Source of the DNA: Halopseudomonas pelagia CL-AP6
Lineage (GTDB): Bacteria > Pseudomonadota > Gammaproteobacteria > Pseudomonadales > Pseudomonadaceae
Direction of reading: 5' to 3'
NCBI RefSeq assembly: GCF_000410875.1
Contig: NZ_AROI01000026.1
Location: forward strand, 1-64,000
DNA length: 64,000 nt
Shown here: one piece after another, positions 1 through 9,069 of the stretch
Layout: each line of letters begins with the position of its first letter
Numbering within the stretch: position 1 is the stretch's first letter
The notes under the pieces: generated by a model
The model's database searches: none
Seen by the model: only the letters and a program-made list of their open reading frames with translations
Told to the model about the DNA's origin: nothing
Position numbers and translations under genes: made by a program

Positions 1-1260
1 CGCAGCGACTATCGCCTGGCCGAAGGCAAAAGCGACGTGCCCGCCCTCGTCAGCGGCCACTTTCTGACTTTGTCTGAACATCCCAGAACCGACTGGAATG
101 ACCTGTGGCTGATCACCGGCCTGCATCACGAAGGAAAGCAGCCGCAGGTACTTGAAGAGTCGGTCACTAGTGATGTCAAAGCTGAAGACGGTTTCACTCA
201 GGGCTATCGCAACCAGTTCACCGCGACCCCTTGGGATGTGCCGTTCAGGCCGCAACTGCAACATCCCAAACCCAAAGTCCTCGGCAGCCAGACTGCAGTG
301 GTCACCGGCCCGGCAGGCGAAGAGATCCACTGTGATGAATACGGCCGCATCAAGGTGCAGTTTCACTGGGATCGTGAAGGCCAGGGCAACGAGCAAACCA
401 GTTGCTGGCTCCGAGTGTCATCCAGCTGGGCAGGCAACCGCTACGGCGGCATCGCCATCCCCAGAATCGGTATGGAAGTGCTCATTACCTTCCTCGAAGG
501 CGACCCGGACCAACCCCTGGTCACCGGCTGCCTGTACCACAAGACTCATCCGACACCTTACGAGCTGCCGGCAAACAAGACCCGTAGCGTATTCAAGACC
601 CTGAGCAGTGCACCGGGTGGTGGCGGTGGCGGTTACAACGAACTGCGCATCGAAGACAAGCAGGGTGAAGAACAGATCTACCTGCACGCCCAGCGCGACT
701 GGGACGAGAACATCGAGAACGACCAGAAGATCCGCGTCGGCAACGAACGCCACGACCGTGTAGAAGCCAACAGCTACTCGGAATTCATGGCCGAAGAGCA
801 CCACACCACCCACGGCGAACGCAAAACTGAGATCAAGGCCAATGACCACCTGACGGTAGGCACCAGCCAACACGTCAAGCTCGGCACTGGCCAGTTCATC
901 GACGCCGGACAGGAAATCCACCTCTCCAGCGGCATGAAAATCGTCCTGGACGCAGGCAGCGAGATCACCTTCAAGGTCGGCGGCAGCTTCGTCAAACTCG
1001 ACCCCAGCGGCGTCACCCTGGTCGGCCCCAGCGTCAAGATCAATTCTGGCGGTAGCGCCGGCTCAGGGAGCGGTGCTGCACCTGCGCTGCCAGTGGATGT
1101 GTTGGCAGCGGATAGTGATGAAGCAGGAGGCGTTCTGTCTTTCCGACTCAAAGAGGCCCGCCAGGACAGCACGCCCTTTGTCGAGCTTTGCCAAAAGCCC
1201 AAAGGCGGCACCCCGGCTCAGTGTCCCCTTGCTGATTGCCCATGCCGTAAGGGAGCTTAG
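1..1260 (+). CDS. vgrG: VgrG (TssI) T6SS spike protein, 3' part
   Basis: The reading frame is open from the first base, so the start lies outside the window and about 419 C-terminal residues are visible. VgrG forms the trimeric puncturing tip of the type VI secretion tube and carries effectors. Seen here: the gp27-like end, the gp5 OB-fold signature (EYGRIKVQFHWDREG, then WLRVSSSWAG and GDPDQPLVTG) and the repetitive beta-helix needle with alternating charged and hydrophobic residues (KIRVGNERHDRVEANS and following). After the needle comes a flexible Gly/Ser/Ala-Pro linker and a short Cys-rich tail ending CPLADCPCRKGA. There is no fused toxin domain. The DUF4123 adaptor begins 8 bases downstream, which fits a VgrG-adaptor-effector operon. 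The family call is secure; only the N-terminus is missing. Confidence 0.95.
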   Translation, partial: RSDYRLAEGKSDVPALVSGHFLTLSEHPRTDWNDLWLITGLHHEGKQPQVLEESVTSDVKAEDGFTQGYRNQFTATPWDVPFRPQLQHPKPKVLGSQTAVVTGPAGEEIHCDEYGRIKVQFHWDREGQGNEQTSCWLRVSSSWAGNRYGGIAIPRIGMEVLITFLEGDPDQPLVTGCLYHKTHPTPYELPANKTRSVFKTLSSAPGGGGGGYNELRIEDKQGEEQIYLHAQRDWDENIENDQKIRVGNERHDRVEANSYSEFMAEEHHTTHGERKTEIKANDHLTVGTSQHVKLGTGQFIDAGQEIHLSSGMKIVLDAGSEITFKVGGSFVKLDPSGVTLVGPSVKINSGGSAGSGSGAAPALPVDVLAADSDEAGGVLSFRLKEARQDSTPFVELCQKPKGGTPAQCPLADCPCRKGA

Positions 1261-1268
1261 GTCCAAGT

Positions 1269-2006
1269 ATGAGCTATCAACGTATGGATCAGATGCCTGA
1301 TCTGCAGGGCCAGTTGTACTGGCTGGCCGAACCACAAAAAGGTTTATTGGAAACACTGTACGAGCACGAACCAGACCCTGACCCAGTTCAGCTGTTTGAA
1401 GATACTTCGTTTGCCGCACAGGCCAGTCAGTCACCACTGCTGTTCAAGCTGTCAGCCCGCGGCAAGCTGGTTCCCAGTCTCGCAAGCGATCCGCAAAAAC
1501 TGTCCGGCCTGCTGATAGCTACCCATGCTCCACGCACGGCCTTGCTCGACCAACTGCGCGGACTGCTTGAAGCCCGCTTTCTGCAGGGTCGCAAAGCCCT
1601 GCTGCGCTACTACGACCCCCGCGTGGCCAGCTACCTGCTACCCACCTGTACCGGGGATCTGCAAGCGCGCTGGCTGGGCCCTATCAGTGAAATCACCTGG
1701 TATGGCGGAACCTGGGCTGACGAAGCCGGGGGCAGTGAACAATGGCACCGGCTCACACAGGTGCAGCAGGCGGAGGCCAAAGCATCTTCGGCGCCCCTCT
1801 CTCTGAATGAAACCCAGCTACAACGGCTGGTAGATCAAGGCTACGAACATTTTGCCTGGCGCTGGCTTGCCAGCCACAAGGGTTATGAAATGACGCAAGT
1901 ACTCGATTGGATCAAAGCCGGCATGGCTGCCGGACATACCGAACAGAAATCGCTGAACGCCTGGCTGGATAGCCAGACAATGGTGCAAGGAGAGCAGCAC
2001 GGATGA
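1269..2006 (+). CDS. DUF4123 T6SS adaptor (Tap/TEC-type chaperone)
   Basis: A 245-residue protein of the DUF4123 family. These adaptors bind an effector and load it on the cognate VgrG tip, and they are not themselves delivered. Visible family traits are the N-terminal YWLAEPQKGLLETLYEHEP stretch, the SPLLFKL and LLIATHAPR segments, and the RKALLRYYDPRVASYLLP signature in the middle, followed by a Trp-rich part (GPISEITWYGGTW). It starts at an ATG 8 bases after the vgrG stop and overlaps the effector start by 4 bases (ATGA), implying translational coupling. The position between vgrG and the large effector is the standard arrangement, so its client is most likely the protein encoded at 2003-5821. 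Confidence 0.92.
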   Translation: MSYQRMDQMPDLQGQLYWLAEPQKGLLETLYEHEPDPDPVQLFEDTSFAAQASQSPLLFKLSARGKLVPSLASDPQKLSGLLIATHAPRTALLDQLRGLLEARFLQGRKALLRYYDPRVASYLLPTCTGDLQARWLGPISEITWYGGTWADEAGGSEQWHRLTQVQQAEAKASSAPLSLNETQLQRLVDQGYEHFAWRWLASHKGYEMTQVLDWIKAGMAAGHTEQKSLNAWLDSQTMVQGEQHG

Positions 2007-5000
2007 GTTGCAATGTTTGTATTCTCGACAACGGCCCGGCCTGCGAGCCGGACAAGTTAATCGTTGAAATCATCGGCAAACAACATCCCGATACCCAGAA
2101 GCTGCTGATTTGCGACGCAGAAGGGCAGCCTCTCGACGCCATTACCGCAGCGGTAGAAGAGGAAGAGATCTCCGGCGAGGGTGTATCCAGTCTATTGAAA
2201 ATATGGGACTGGGAAGAACAGCCAGGCGAGTCCCTGTATCTGGAAATTGCCACCGAATCTGGTGCCCCTATCCGTCTGCCTTTGCTGACCGACCTGCGCG
2301 CCACCCCTCGCCAGGACGAAGCACAGCTCAACCAGATTGTGCCTGTTGTACCTTGCACGGCACTGCCGAGCATCAAACAGCAAGATGATTCCGGCATACC
2401 CGTACTGGTCCGCAGCGGCTATATCTACGTCTTCGTGTGGGGCAAACTCTGGCGCGAGCTTGAAGTCCGTTTTACCGAGGAAGGCACACGCTATTTCGAT
2501 GTAGACGTCGCATCCTTTCGTAACGAACACGGCTTTGCCAATGGCAAGCGCCCAGCCACCGGCGTAGCACTGGAAGACATCTGGTTGCCCTCCCAGTGGA
2601 ATGGCAGTTGGGCCGGCTCGCTTGACTTGATATTTTCCGAAGTACAACTGAGCGCAGCTCGACTTAAACGCTATGAACGGCATGAGAACTATCGCAGCCC
2701 CCGCGTGAGCATGCCTAGACTACTGGTAAGCGAATCCCTCTGGCAGCAACGCTGGGCCGATGCCCCCGCAGGCCTAACCTTGCTCGAAGCCCAGCATGGC
2801 GGCCAGCACAATCACAGCAAATCTCCCGTACAAACACGCTACAGCATGAGGTCAAACGCCTTTCCAGTTAACCTCTGCGCGCCCCAACGTCAGCGCCAGC
2901 CAGGCCACGAACGGCTGCTCGACCAACCGGCACGCATGCTCTGCGACTTAACTGGCGCCTATCCGGAACAAGCCTTCGCAAGCACGCGCCAGGCCACTGA
3001 AAACTGGCGTAAAGGCGTAGCCAGCAACCCGCCAGCCGAATTCGAATCCGAAGCCTGGCACGCGTGCTATAAGGGCTGCGAGGCAGACGCACTCGCCGTA
3101 TGGCAAGCTCAGGACACCCAGCCCGACGCCCTGCAGTCCATGCGCGACCGTCAGTTGTATGCAGTACTGCTACCTGATCCCATGTACCGTTTGCGCCACC
3201 TGCATTCACGCATTGGCAGCCTGCAAACCTTACTGAAGTACTGCACCAACCTCGCCATGGAGCACCCCCACCACACCAGCGCCTTGCTGCTGCAGAACCT
3301 GGCTGTGCCCAACCGCATTGGCGGCAACAGGAACCCCTTGGCAGAAAGCGTCAAGAACAAGCTGAGCGAGGAGGGAAAGCGCGAAATCAATATAGCCACC
3401 GCAGCCGTCGAGCGCGCCAACGCCTGGAAGCTGCTGGAAAGCGCCCAACTGGCACTAACCAATTGCCTGAATCTGCCCCAATCCCAGCAATGCATGGGCG
3501 ACCACTTGAGTTTGGACAACCTTGAATACTGCGGAGCCATGCTCTTCTCAGTTCAGCTCATGGCGTCTATTGCCTCATCTCCAGCCCAACTCGACCCACT
3601 GGCGCTCAAAGGCGACATTCATGACGCCGCGAGCGGCTTCCGTCTGCATACCCCGGGCCAGCATCCAGGGCAGCGGCTACTCACAGAAATCGTCAACAGA
3701 GAGAGCCACCCCCTTCACGCAATGCTCTGGCCAGAAATCAGGTATGACGAGCTCTTTGCTGATTACATCAAGCCAGCCGAGGAAGAGCCAAATAACGGCG
3801 ACGGACGCTTCAGAGCAACGGTGCTGGCCCGTCTGGAAGGCATGGATGCGCCAGATGAAGAGAGCGAAACGCTGGATGGCATGACCTTGGCAGCGCTGAT
3901 GGCAAGCGGCGAGCTGCAGGACAGCTTTACCGCACACGCCCCTTTCAAGGCTGGAATGGCGGTACTGTCCAAGATCAATGAAATATTGAATAGCTCAATC
4001 AAAGCCGCCGAGAACCACGCAGCGAATATCTCCAACCAGCTCGACAGCAGCAACCAGACCGTAGCTGCAAATCGGGCCGCAGTGGACCAGGTCCGCCAGG
4101 ACCAGAGCCGGCTCAGAACAGATCTGAGCGAGCATGCCATAGAAGTCAAAATCAAACTGCACGGCATGACATTAGAACATTTGCGCCAAACCATGCCCCA
4201 GGCTTTTGAAGGTGCGCTTTTTGTCAGGTCTGGTAAGTTCAGAGGCGCCGAGTACTACCTCTTCGGCCTGGAAGACTTGCCAGAAGTCGACCGCCGACTG
4301 ATTGAAGATAATGTGTTCGGTGAATATCGGGACGGTCAAGGCAACCGCATTGCTACCACCGACGACCGCGCGGCGAACGGTTCGCGTATGCGTATAGTGC
4401 CGGAAAAAGGGGTCTATTTAGCTGTTCCAAGTACCAGTGAAACCGCACGTATTTTGAAAGAACTCAGTCAATCTGTTAACGAAGAAGCATTGGCTAGCTC
4501 GGCGCTGCTCGCCTCACGAGCAAATTCCGAGCAACTAGCCGGAGCTCTGCGGCATGCCGACGGCGACGTTCAACAACGGAAGGAAGGCCCGGGACACAGG
4601 GTCTTGAATAGCAGGCCTTTCTCTGGCCTCGTTCTGATGATGGAGACGTGGAATGTGCAGGTAGCTGCGTCAGAGCTCGCAAACTATTCGCAGGAAGGAA
4701 GGGGGATCAGGGGGGTCTCCGGCATGGCGAGCGCCAACTTAGACTTGGTTATAGCTTTGGAGGTATTGGTCACTAAGGTTGCTGGCAATCAGCAGATACT
4801 GGCCAGGACCGCCAACAGGACTGCTCTAACAATCTCCGACGACCTCGCTACAAGGCTTCTCGGTCCTCGGCTAGCCAAGAGCATCGTCAATGTTGTGACT
4901 GTACGGATGGTGGGTCAAGTTAGCGCCGGCCTGATTTTTGCTGGTATTAGCTTGTCCGATGCCATCCATTCCGCCCAATGGTCGGACAATGCTGTCTGGG

Positions 5001-5821
5001 GGCACTCCATGATGACCGTAGGCGGCCTCATTGGCGCTGCCGCACCGCTGTTTGCCGGCTCAGCGCTCTTTGGCCCAATGGGCGTAATCGCAGTAGCCTT
5101 GATCATCGGCGGCGCAGTACTGGTAGCACGCTTGAGCAACACGTCCTTTGAAGACTGGTTGGCCGGTAGCGTCTTTACTAAAAAAGAAGGATTTACCAAC
5201 ATAGAGCCTCCCCAGGAGAATTTAAGGTTCTGGGAGCGCTCAAACCACCTGAAAAATCCTGACGAGGCACTCTATCGCCTGGTCGGCTTGCTTACCGGCG
5301 TCAGCATCCAGGTGGAAGACAATCCAGACTACGCTCCAAGCATACCCGCTTATGGCCACATTTCTGCACAGGAGCTTAAAAAACAGGCCAACACACGGAT
5401 AACCGTGCGCTCCAACCTGAGTGGCATGGCTTCGCATCTGGGCAGCGCAACCAGTATCGTCAAATGCCTGCTGGTACGTAAAGAAGTAAGCACGCACGGT
5501 CGCAGCCGCATAGTCAGGCGCCGGGACCAACCAGATCGTAGCAACCCCCTTTTAGAGCACGTCACGGCCGACGCAAGCGTGCTCTATGTCAGCACCCCCC
5601 ATAGCGGCTCTTCTCGGAATGCTGACCAATACTACTGGGAAGTCAGAGCACAGTTCAGGCTTAAAGACGAGCAAAAGAACACAACCTGGGTCTTTCCGGC
5701 GCCGGACCCCAAGGACACTCCAATCGATATGGAGACAGAAACCGATCCCGATTATGTCCGGATCGGTCGACCATTCTGGGCAGATCAAGAAACCCATGCC
5801 GCCACGGGAGCCACCGGCTGA
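2003..5821 (+). CDS. Large T6SS effector with membrane-inserting C-terminal region (VasX-like architecture)
   Basis: 1272 residues, no signal peptide. The N-terminal half (1 to about 640) resembles the adaptor-bound part of large T6SS effectors. It contains GIPVLVRSGYIYVFVWGKLWREL and PMYRLRHLHSRIGSLQTLL, typical of VasX / BTH_I2691-type effectors (family recognised by eye only). Residues about 660-720 look coiled-coil (NQLDSSNQTVAANRAAVDQV). From about 900 come several hydrophobic stretches, including VGQVSAGLIFAGISLSDAI and, at about 1005-1040, Gly/Ala-rich paired helices with FAGSALFGPMGVIAVALI. A soluble tail of about 230 residues ends in ETHAATGATG. The likely mode of action is pore formation or membrane disruption in the target inner membrane (inference). 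It overlaps the upstream adaptor by 4 bases, and its stop overlaps the immunity start by 1 base. Other membrane-targeting activities are possible. Confidence 0.82.
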   Translation: MSCNVCILDNGPACEPDKLIVEIIGKQHPDTQKLLICDAEGQPLDAITAAVEEEEISGEGVSSLLKIWDWEEQPGESLYLEIATESGAPIRLPLLTDLRATPRQDEAQLNQIVPVVPCTALPSIKQQDDSGIPVLVRSGYIYVFVWGKLWRELEVRFTEEGTRYFDVDVASFRNEHGFANGKRPATGVALEDIWLPSQWNGSWAGSLDLIFSEVQLSAARLKRYERHENYRSPRVSMPRLLVSESLWQQRWADAPAGLTLLEAQHGGQHNHSKSPVQTRYSMRSNAFPVNLCAPQRQRQPGHERLLDQPARMLCDLTGAYPEQAFASTRQATENWRKGVASNPPAEFESEAWHACYKGCEADALAVWQAQDTQPDALQSMRDRQLYAVLLPDPMYRLRHLHSRIGSLQTLLKYCTNLAMEHPHHTSALLLQNLAVPNRIGGNRNPLAESVKNKLSEEGKREINIATAAVERANAWKLLESAQLALTNCLNLPQSQQCMGDHLSLDNLEYCGAMLFSVQLMASIASSPAQLDPLALKGDIHDAASGFRLHTPGQHPGQRLLTEIVNRESHPLHAMLWPEIRYDELFADYIKPAEEEPNNGDGRFRATVLARLEGMDAPDEESETLDGMTLAALMASGELQDSFTAHAPFKAGMAVLSKINEILNSSIKAAENHAANISNQLDSSNQTVAANRAAVDQVRQDQSRLRTDLSEHAIEVKIKLHGMTLEHLRQTMPQAFEGALFVRSGKFRGAEYYLFGLEDLPEVDRRLIEDNVFGEYRDGQGNRIATTDDRAANGSRMRIVPEKGVYLAVPSTSETARILKELSQSVNEEALASSALLASRANSEQLAGALRHADGDVQQRKEGPGHRVLNSRPFSGLVLMMETWNVQVAASELANYSQEGRGIRGVSGMASANLDLVIALEVLVTKVAGNQQILARTANRTALTISDDLATRLLGPRLAKSIVNVVTVRMVGQVSAGLIFAGISLSDAIHSAQWSDNAVWGHSMMTVGGLIGAAAPLFAGSALFGPMGVIAVALIIGGAVLVARLSNTSFEDWLAGSVFTKKEGFTNIEPPQENLRFWERSNHLKNPDEALYRLVGLLTGVSIQVEDNPDYAPSIPAYGHISAQELKKQANTRITVRSNLSGMASHLGSATSIVKCLLVRKEVSTHGRSRIVRRRDQPDRSNPLLEHVTADASVLYVSTPHSGSSRNADQYYWEVRAQFRLKDEQKNTTWVFPAPDPKDTPIDMETETDPDYVRIGRPFWADQETHAATGATG

Positions 5822-6855
5822 TGACCCTTTCCAGCTACGCCACAACAGCCTATTCACCCGCCAACCTGCACCGCCAGCCACCGGGCAAGTCTCGCTCAGG
5901 ATTAAAGCGCCTGACTGGTCAGCGCCTGCCTTGGGGCAATACCCAGGAGGTAGTGCCGGACAGCTTTATGACGCCAGGCCCCTCCAGCCTACGCCACTTG
6001 GAAAGCGTACGCTTAAAGCGAGACCAGGAGTTAGCACAAGGCACTTATAAGCCAGCACCTCTTGAGCATATAGACTTTCATGATCGCTGCGACCATGAGC
6101 ATTACCGGCACGCTCCTTGGTCAACTAGGACGCACTTCTGGATATATGTGGCTAGCTTCGGAAAGGTGGGTTTTTTCATATTTCTTGTGATAGGACTCAT
6201 AACGGCTTTGCAGGTTGGTTTCGTGTCGCAAACCGGTTTCATTACCGGCTTTTGGGAGTCAGTCAAGACTCTAGCACTTGTACTTCTTCTGCCATGCCTA
6301 GTTTTTTGGGGCCTTGCTTCTCTAGTAATTCACAAGCTTCCCCGCCTCTGGGCAAAACCCGGCAAAGGCCCGAAATGGGAGCTCAATCGTCGCACCGGCA
6401 TGATTACCGTCTTCAAATATAAGGGGAAAGAGGCAACGGAACATCGCGCCCTTTTTCCCGAGTTCGACGCCTACATCAACACCACCCCTGACCGTCAGGG
6501 CCTGCCGATGAACGTGCTTAGCCTGGAGCACCGCTACTCGGATATCAGCATCCATTTTGGCGACATCCAACCGCCTGACCGCACCATCAATCAGCCTCTC
6601 GCGCTGTGGGACTTTATCCAGAACTACATGGATACCAGCCACCCGCTGCCGGATGCACCGCTGTTTGAAGAGCACCGCCACAACGATCCAACCACGGTTG
6701 AACACGACAAAGCAAAAGGCCGTAACCCGCGCTACTGGATCAATATGGACGACGAGACATTCAAAAAGGCAAAACACGAAATGCTGGGCCGGGTGGATAG
6801 AATCAACACCCTCACCCGCCCGAATCTGATGGCGCAATTTGTGGAATACAACTAA
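5821..6855 (+). CDS. T6SS immunity protein, copy 1 (two-TM membrane protein)
   Basis: 344 residues; the ATG shares its A with the effector TGA (TGATG), so it is translated right behind the toxin. Layout: a hydrophilic N-terminal about 100 residues (GLKRLTGQRLPWGNTQEVV, then HIDFHDRCDHEHYRHAPW), two membrane segments between about 105 and 170 separated by a short loop, then a long soluble part (RLWAKPGKGPKWELNRRTGM, DAYINTTPDRQGLPMNVLSL, a DPTTVEHDKAKGRNPRYW stretch). Two further copies lie at 7111 and 9069; the soluble parts are nearly identical while the membrane segments differ. Position and topology fit a protein that neutralises the membrane-acting effector encoded just upstream. The immunity role is inferred from context; I do not recognise a named family. 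Confidence 0.8.
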   Translation: MTLSSYATTAYSPANLHRQPPGKSRSGLKRLTGQRLPWGNTQEVVPDSFMTPGPSSLRHLESVRLKRDQELAQGTYKPAPLEHIDFHDRCDHEHYRHAPWSTRTHFWIYVASFGKVGFFIFLVIGLITALQVGFVSQTGFITGFWESVKTLALVLLLPCLVFWGLASLVIHKLPRLWAKPGKGPKWELNRRTGMITVFKYKGKEATEHRALFPEFDAYINTTPDRQGLPMNVLSLEHRYSDISIHFGDIQPPDRTINQPLALWDFIQNYMDTSHPLPDAPLFEEHRHNDPTTVEHDKAKGRNPRYWINMDDETFKKAKHEMLGRVDRINTLTRPNLMAQFVEYN

Positions 6856-6960
6856 ACCATTCGCGGTCGAGCCTCCCGGCCTCCGCGCTGCTGCAGAAGA
6901 AAGCACCCTGCCCCGCATAACGTCATCCTCGCGCAGGCGAGGATCCAAGCAGGGTACAAA
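6852..6960 (+). repeat. Post-immunity tail repeat, copy 1, with REP-like palindrome
   Basis: The bases after immunity copy 1 resemble those after copy 2 (8142-8250). Both run through a 'ttcgcggtc' start, the shared 16-mer aagaaagcaccctgcc and a 'tatcctcgcg'-like segment. Within this tail, 6921-6950 is a REP-like palindrome of the same type as the cluster at 43160-43698. The tail shows that the duplicated unit extends past the immunity stop codon. Confidence 0.6.
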
Positions 6961-7078
6961 GGCCCACACCGGAAACGAGTGTAGCCTGAATAATTAAAGG
7001 CCCGCGAGGTGTTGAACATAACCACGCCAGCGCATACTGCCTACTGATTTTCCAGATCGGTATGGCGGTAGCGTGCCC

Positions 7079-7111
7079 GATACCCATGGCGTCACAGGAG
7101 CCACCGGCTGA
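7079..7111 (+). pseudogene. Remnant of an effector 3' end before immunity copy 2
   Basis: In the frame leading to a TGA at 7109-7111, the last codons read DTHGVTGATG. This is almost the same tail as the orphan tip (ETHGVTGATG) and the full effector (ETHAATGATG). The TGATG overlap with the following immunity gene is also kept. Further upstream (6960-7078) the similarity is lost, so only a stub of this toxin copy survives. Confidence 0.7.
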
Positions 7112-8145
7112 TGACCCAATCCAGCTATGCCACAACGTCGTATTCACCTGCCAACCTGGAGCGCCAGCCTCCAGGCAAGTCTCGCTCAGGGCTAAAGCGA
7201 CTGACGGGGCAGCGCTTGCCTTGGGGTAATACCCAGGAGGTGGTGCCCGATAGCTTTATGCAGCCGGCACCCAAAAGCCTAAGATTTTGGGAACAGGAAT
7301 ACAAACGAAAGGCGGAATTGAAGGCCAAAGGCACTTATAAGCCAGCACCTCTGGAGCATATAGACTTTCATGACCGCTGCGACCATGAGCATTATCGTCA
7401 CGCTCCTTGGTCAACTAGAACCCATTTCTGGATACATCTGGCTTCTTTTGGAAAAGGCGGGCTTTTCATTTTCCTCCTAGTAGGGGGCATAGTCGCTTTT
7501 CTAGAAGGATTTGCCTCAAACAGTAGCTTTTTTACTGGTTTCTTTGAGTCACTTGAATTTTCTATTCTTTTCACTCTACTTCCCTGCGCTTTAGTATGGG
7601 GCCTCGCTTCCCTAGTCATCCACAAATTCCCCCGCCTCTGGGCCAAGCCCGGCAAAGGCCCCAAATGGGAGCTAAACCGCGGCACTGGCATGATCACAGC
7701 ATTCAAGTACCGCCGGAGCGAAGTCACCGAACAACGCGCTCCCTTCCATGAGTTCGACGCCTATATCAACACCACTCCTGACCGTCAGGGGCTACCGATG
7801 AACGTGCTCAGCCTGGAGCACCGCTATTCGGATATCAGCATCCACTTCGGCGACATCCAGCCGCCGGATCGCACCGTGAACCAACCGCTCGCGCTGTGGG
7901 ATTTTATCCAAAACTACATGGATACCAGCCACCCGCTGCCGGATGCGCCGCTGTTTGAAGAGCACCGCCACAACGACCCGACCACGGTTGAACACGACAA
8001 GGCAAAAGGCCGTAACCCGCGTTACTGGATCGATATGGACGACGAGACGTTCAAACAAGCACAGCACGACATGCGCGGCCGGGTGGATAGAATCAACACC
8101 CTGACCCGCCCGAACCTGATGGCGCAATTTGTGGAGTACCGCTAA
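7111..8145 (+). CDS. T6SS immunity protein paralogue, copy 2
   Basis: 344 residues with the same three-part layout as copy 1 and long blocks of near identity in the N-terminal 100 and C-terminal 180 residues. The membrane part differs (HLASFGKGGLFIFLLVGGI and FFTGFFESLEFSILFTLLPC against YVASFGKVGFFIFLVIGLI in copy 1). It begins at an ATG overlapping the stop of a toxin-tail remnant, so it once followed its own effector tip. Nothing suggests it is broken. It may protect against effector variants carried by relatives, as orphan immunity genes do in Rhs and CDI systems. That role is inference from arrangement. Confidence 0.78.
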   Translation: MTQSSYATTSYSPANLERQPPGKSRSGLKRLTGQRLPWGNTQEVVPDSFMQPAPKSLRFWEQEYKRKAELKAKGTYKPAPLEHIDFHDRCDHEHYRHAPWSTRTHFWIHLASFGKGGLFIFLLVGGIVAFLEGFASNSSFFTGFFESLEFSILFTLLPCALVWGLASLVIHKFPRLWAKPGKGPKWELNRGTGMITAFKYRRSEVTEQRAPFHEFDAYINTTPDRQGLPMNVLSLEHRYSDISIHFGDIQPPDRTVNQPLALWDFIQNYMDTSHPLPDAPLFEEHRHNDPTTVEHDKAKGRNPRYWIDMDDETFKQAQHDMRGRVDRINTLTRPNLMAQFVEYR

Positions 8146-8250
8146 GCAGTTCGCGGTCAAGCCTGGCCGACTACAGCTCTCCTCCAGAAGAAAGCACCCT
8201 GCCACGGATAAAGTTATCCTCGCGCATACGGGGTTCCAAACGAGGCTCCA
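8142..8250 (+). repeat. Post-immunity tail repeat, copy 2
   Basis: Homologous to 6852-6960, including aagaaagcaccctgcc and a degenerate form of the REP-like palindrome. It joins directly to the 5' edge of the orphan effector tip, placing a recombination joint near 8250-8265. Confidence 0.55.
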
Positions 8251-8265
8251 AGGCCGATATAGAAA

Positions 8266-9069
8266 ATGTTTGCCGGCTCTGCGCTATTTGGTCCGATGGG
8301 CGTTATCGCCGTAACTTTGATTTTGGGAGGGGCCTTAATCGTGGCACGCTTCAGTAATACGGCCTTTGAAGACTGGCTGGCCGGGAGCATCTTCAGCCAG
8401 GAAGGGGGATTCAGCAACACGGAACGTGCTCGGGCGGATGCCATGCCCTGGGCAAGCTCCCGTTCGCGCCATCTGGAAGATCCTGAAGAGGCACTCTACC
8501 GCCTGGTGGGCTTGCTTACAGGCGTTAGCATTCAGGTAGAAGACAACCCGGACTTTGACCCAACAATGATTGAAAATGGTTCAACCTCTGAACAAATGCT
8601 TAAAATGCGCGCCAACACTCGAATCACCGTGCGCTCCAATGTTAGTGGCATGTTTTCGGAGCTAGATAGCGGGAACAGTATTGTCGGCTGTCTGCTGGTG
8701 CGTAATGAAATCAGCTATCAACCGACCAATCACGGCCTCGGCCATAGAGTAAGACGCAGAGATCAACCGGACCGCAGTACGCCTATCTTGCAACAGGTTA
8801 CCTGTGACGCCCGAGTGCTCTACGTCAACACACCTGCTAGCACACCGCATAGTCACTCCCTTCAGAATGCTGACCACTACTACTGGGAAGTAAGGGCGCA
8901 GTTCAGGCTAAAAGACTATCAAAAGAACAAAACCTGGGTGTTTCCTGCGCTTGCGCCCAAGGCCGCTCCAATCAACATGGAGCAAGAAACCAAACCTGAT
9001 TTTAGACGAACAAACCGACCACTATGGGCAGATCAAGAAACCCATGGCGTCACAGGAGCCACAGGCTGA
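8266..9069 (+). pseudogene. Orphan C-terminal effector tip (displaced or silent toxin cassette)
   Basis: 267 codons align end to end with residues 1017-1272 of the effector at 2003-5821, starting inside the second paired hydrophobic helix (FAGSALFGPMGVIAV) and ending ETHGVTGATG. The two differ at many positions, for example the insert around TERARADAMPWASSRSRHLE, so this is a divergent allele and not a fresh copy. An in-frame TAG at 8260-8262 lies just before the first ATG, and no ribosome site is evident, so independent expression is doubtful. The frame itself is intact to its stop, which overlaps immunity copy 3 by 1 base. Best reading: a tip displaced by recombination and stored with its cognate immunity gene, able to be swapped back. 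Confidence 0.8.

Noticed and set aside
9024..9068. Upstream start for immunity copy 3
   Set aside because: It would overlap the orphan tip by 46 bases, whereas copies 1 and 2 start exactly at the TGATG overlap.
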